Shown here: positions 32,146 to 32,558 of the stretch, one piece after another
Position numbering within the stretch: position 1 is the stretch's first letter
Layout of the letters: each line of letters begins with the position of its first letter
Assembly: GCA_030533325.1 (NCBI GenBank)
Contig: JAUNJJ010000034.1
Coordinates: 1 to 32,558 of the forward strand
From: Oscillospiraceae bacterium
GTDB taxonomy: Bacteria; Bacillota; Clostridia; Oscillospirales; Ruminococcaceae
Reading direction: 5' to 3'
DNA: 32,558 bases
Notes under the pieces: generated by a model
Told to the model about the DNA's origin: nothing
Seen by the model: only the letters and a program-made list of their open reading frames with translations
The model's database searches: none
Position numbers and translations under genes: made by a program

Positions 32146-32233
32146 AAATTTCCATAAATAATATACAAATGATGAAAAAAATACTGCAAACCTCACAAAG
32201 CGAAAATTTTTTAAAAAAAAATCAAAAAAAGTG

Positions 32234-32262
32234 TTGACATATCGATTGCAATGTAGTATAAT
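32234..32262 (+). promoter_or_regulatory. Consensus promoter of the tRNA cluster
   Basis: TTGACA (32234-32239), exactly 17 bp and TATAAT (32257-32262) are a perfect sigma-A match. The transcript leader to 32309 can form TCGTC/GACGA and inner GAGA/TCTC pairs. Confidence 0.92.
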
Positions 32263-32309
32263 AAATATCGTCGTCAGAGAGAAAACAAAGTCTCGGTGAA
32301 GACGAGGTT

Positions 32310-32385
32310 GGGAGCATAGCTCAGCTGGGAGAGCATCTGCCTTACAAGCAGAGGGTCATAGGTTCGAGCCCTATTGTTCCCACCA
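32310..32385 (+). tRNA. tRNA-Val (anticodon TAC)
   Basis: GGGAGCA pairs with TGTTCCC (one G-U), the anticodon loop CTTACAA carries TAC, and the T-arm contains GGTTCGAGCC. The 3' CCA is encoded. Confidence 0.97.
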
Positions 32386-32389
32386 ATCT

Positions 32390-32463
32390 GGCCTGGTAGT
32401 TCAGCTGGTTAGAACGCCGCCCTGTCACGGCGGAGGTCGTGAGTTCGAACCTCATCCAGGTCG
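32390..32463 (+). tRNA. tRNA-Asp (anticodon GTC)
   Basis: GGCCTGG pairs with CCAGGTC, the anticodon loop CTGTCAC carries GTC between CCGCC and GGCGG, and the T-arm is GAGTTCGAACCTC. The discriminator is G; CCA is not encoded. Confidence 0.97.
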
Positions 32464-32465
32464 CT

Positions 32466-32481
32466 TGTCTGGAAACAGACA
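32466..32481 (+). other. GAAA-tetraloop hairpin between tRNAs
   Basis: TGTCTG-GAAA-CAGACA is a perfect six-base-pair stem with a GNRA loop in the 23-nt spacer between tRNA-Asp and tRNA-Phe. It may guide processing of the precursor. Confidence 0.55.
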
Positions 32482-32486
32482 GCAAT

Positions 32487-32558
32487 GCCTCTGTAGCTCA
32501 GTCGGTAGAGCAGGGGACTGAAAATCCCCGTGTCGATGGTTCGATTCCGTCCGGAGGC
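32487..32558 (+). tRNA. tRNA-Phe (anticodon GAA), cut at the window end
   Basis: GCCTCTG pairs with CGGAGGC, the anticodon loop CTGAAAA carries GAA between GGGGA and TCCCC, and the T-arm is ATGGTTCGATTCCGT. The acceptor stem ends at the last base of the window, so the discriminator and any CCA are missing. Confidence 0.95.

Noticed and set aside
32146..32233. Terminator after recG
   Set aside because: The region is AT-rich with A- and T-runs but has no stem of useful length, so I left it uncalled.
1..32558. CRISPR array, prophage, transposon or defence island
   Set aside because: No spaced repeat array, integrase, transposase, toxin-antitoxin pair or nuclease-helicase cluster is visible; the recG gene is the ordinary housekeeping one in its usual place.

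Overview
The window reads as a chromosomal, mostly housekeeping segment of an anaerobic low-GC Gram-positive in the class Clostridia. The gene content and order (rimP-nusA-ylxR-ylxQ-infB-rbfA-nrnA-truB-ribF, secG-rnr, ymdB with spoVS, yloU-fakA-recG), strong AGGAGG ribosome sites, canonical TTGACA/TATAAT promoters and many TTG starts all fit. My best guess is Ruminococcus or a near relative in the Oscillospiraceae; this is inferred from protein flavour and was not checked by a search. No phage, transposase, CRISPR array or defence island is visible.

Left edge (1-1760): a leftward MATE-family exporter with its own terminator. Beyond it lies a leftward promoter carrying two 13-nt direct repeats at a 21-bp period, which controls a gene outside the window. 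Positions 1729-13762 look like one long rightward operon for translation and transcription factors: rimP, nusA, ylxR, ylxQ, infB, rbfA, nrnA, truB, ribF, gltX and a divergent metG-like gene. It starts at a TTGATT/TATAAT promoter followed by a perfect 11-bp leader hairpin. It ends in a terminator just after a 54-nt direct duplication of the metG 3' end.

13880-18754: a four-gene envelope operon resembling the GldA/GldF/GldG set. It encodes an ABC ATPase, an ABC-2 permease, a GldG-like membrane-anchored protein and a DUF4340-like protein. The substrate is unknown. A short unrecognised gene (18918) with its own promoter and a palindrome at the start site follows. Then comes a divergent pair: a Crp/Fnr-type regulator (leftward) and a 4Fe-4S protein (rightward). 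They share a GTTGT-N4-ACAAC operator placed near -41.5 for the iron-sulfur gene and just downstream of the regulator's own start site.

20817-27942 is mainly leftward: tRNA-Thr; rnr and secG separated by a large hairpin terminator; thiC-thiE-thiD under a TPP riboswitch with a recognisable terminator and antiterminator; spoVS; and ymdB. The thiC leader holds two further hairpins and a nested stem between the riboswitch terminator and the start codon. From 27980 rightward lie an Asp23-family gene, fakA and recG, then a consensus promoter driving tRNA-Val, tRNA-Asp and tRNA-Phe, the last cut by the window edge.

Nothing here is a clear-cut new defence or mobile system. The best leads are the Gld-like operon, the aberrant MetRS-like enzyme in a translation operon, the regulator/iron-sulfur pair with its well-placed operator, the multi-hairpin thiC leader, and the recent duplication at the metG end.
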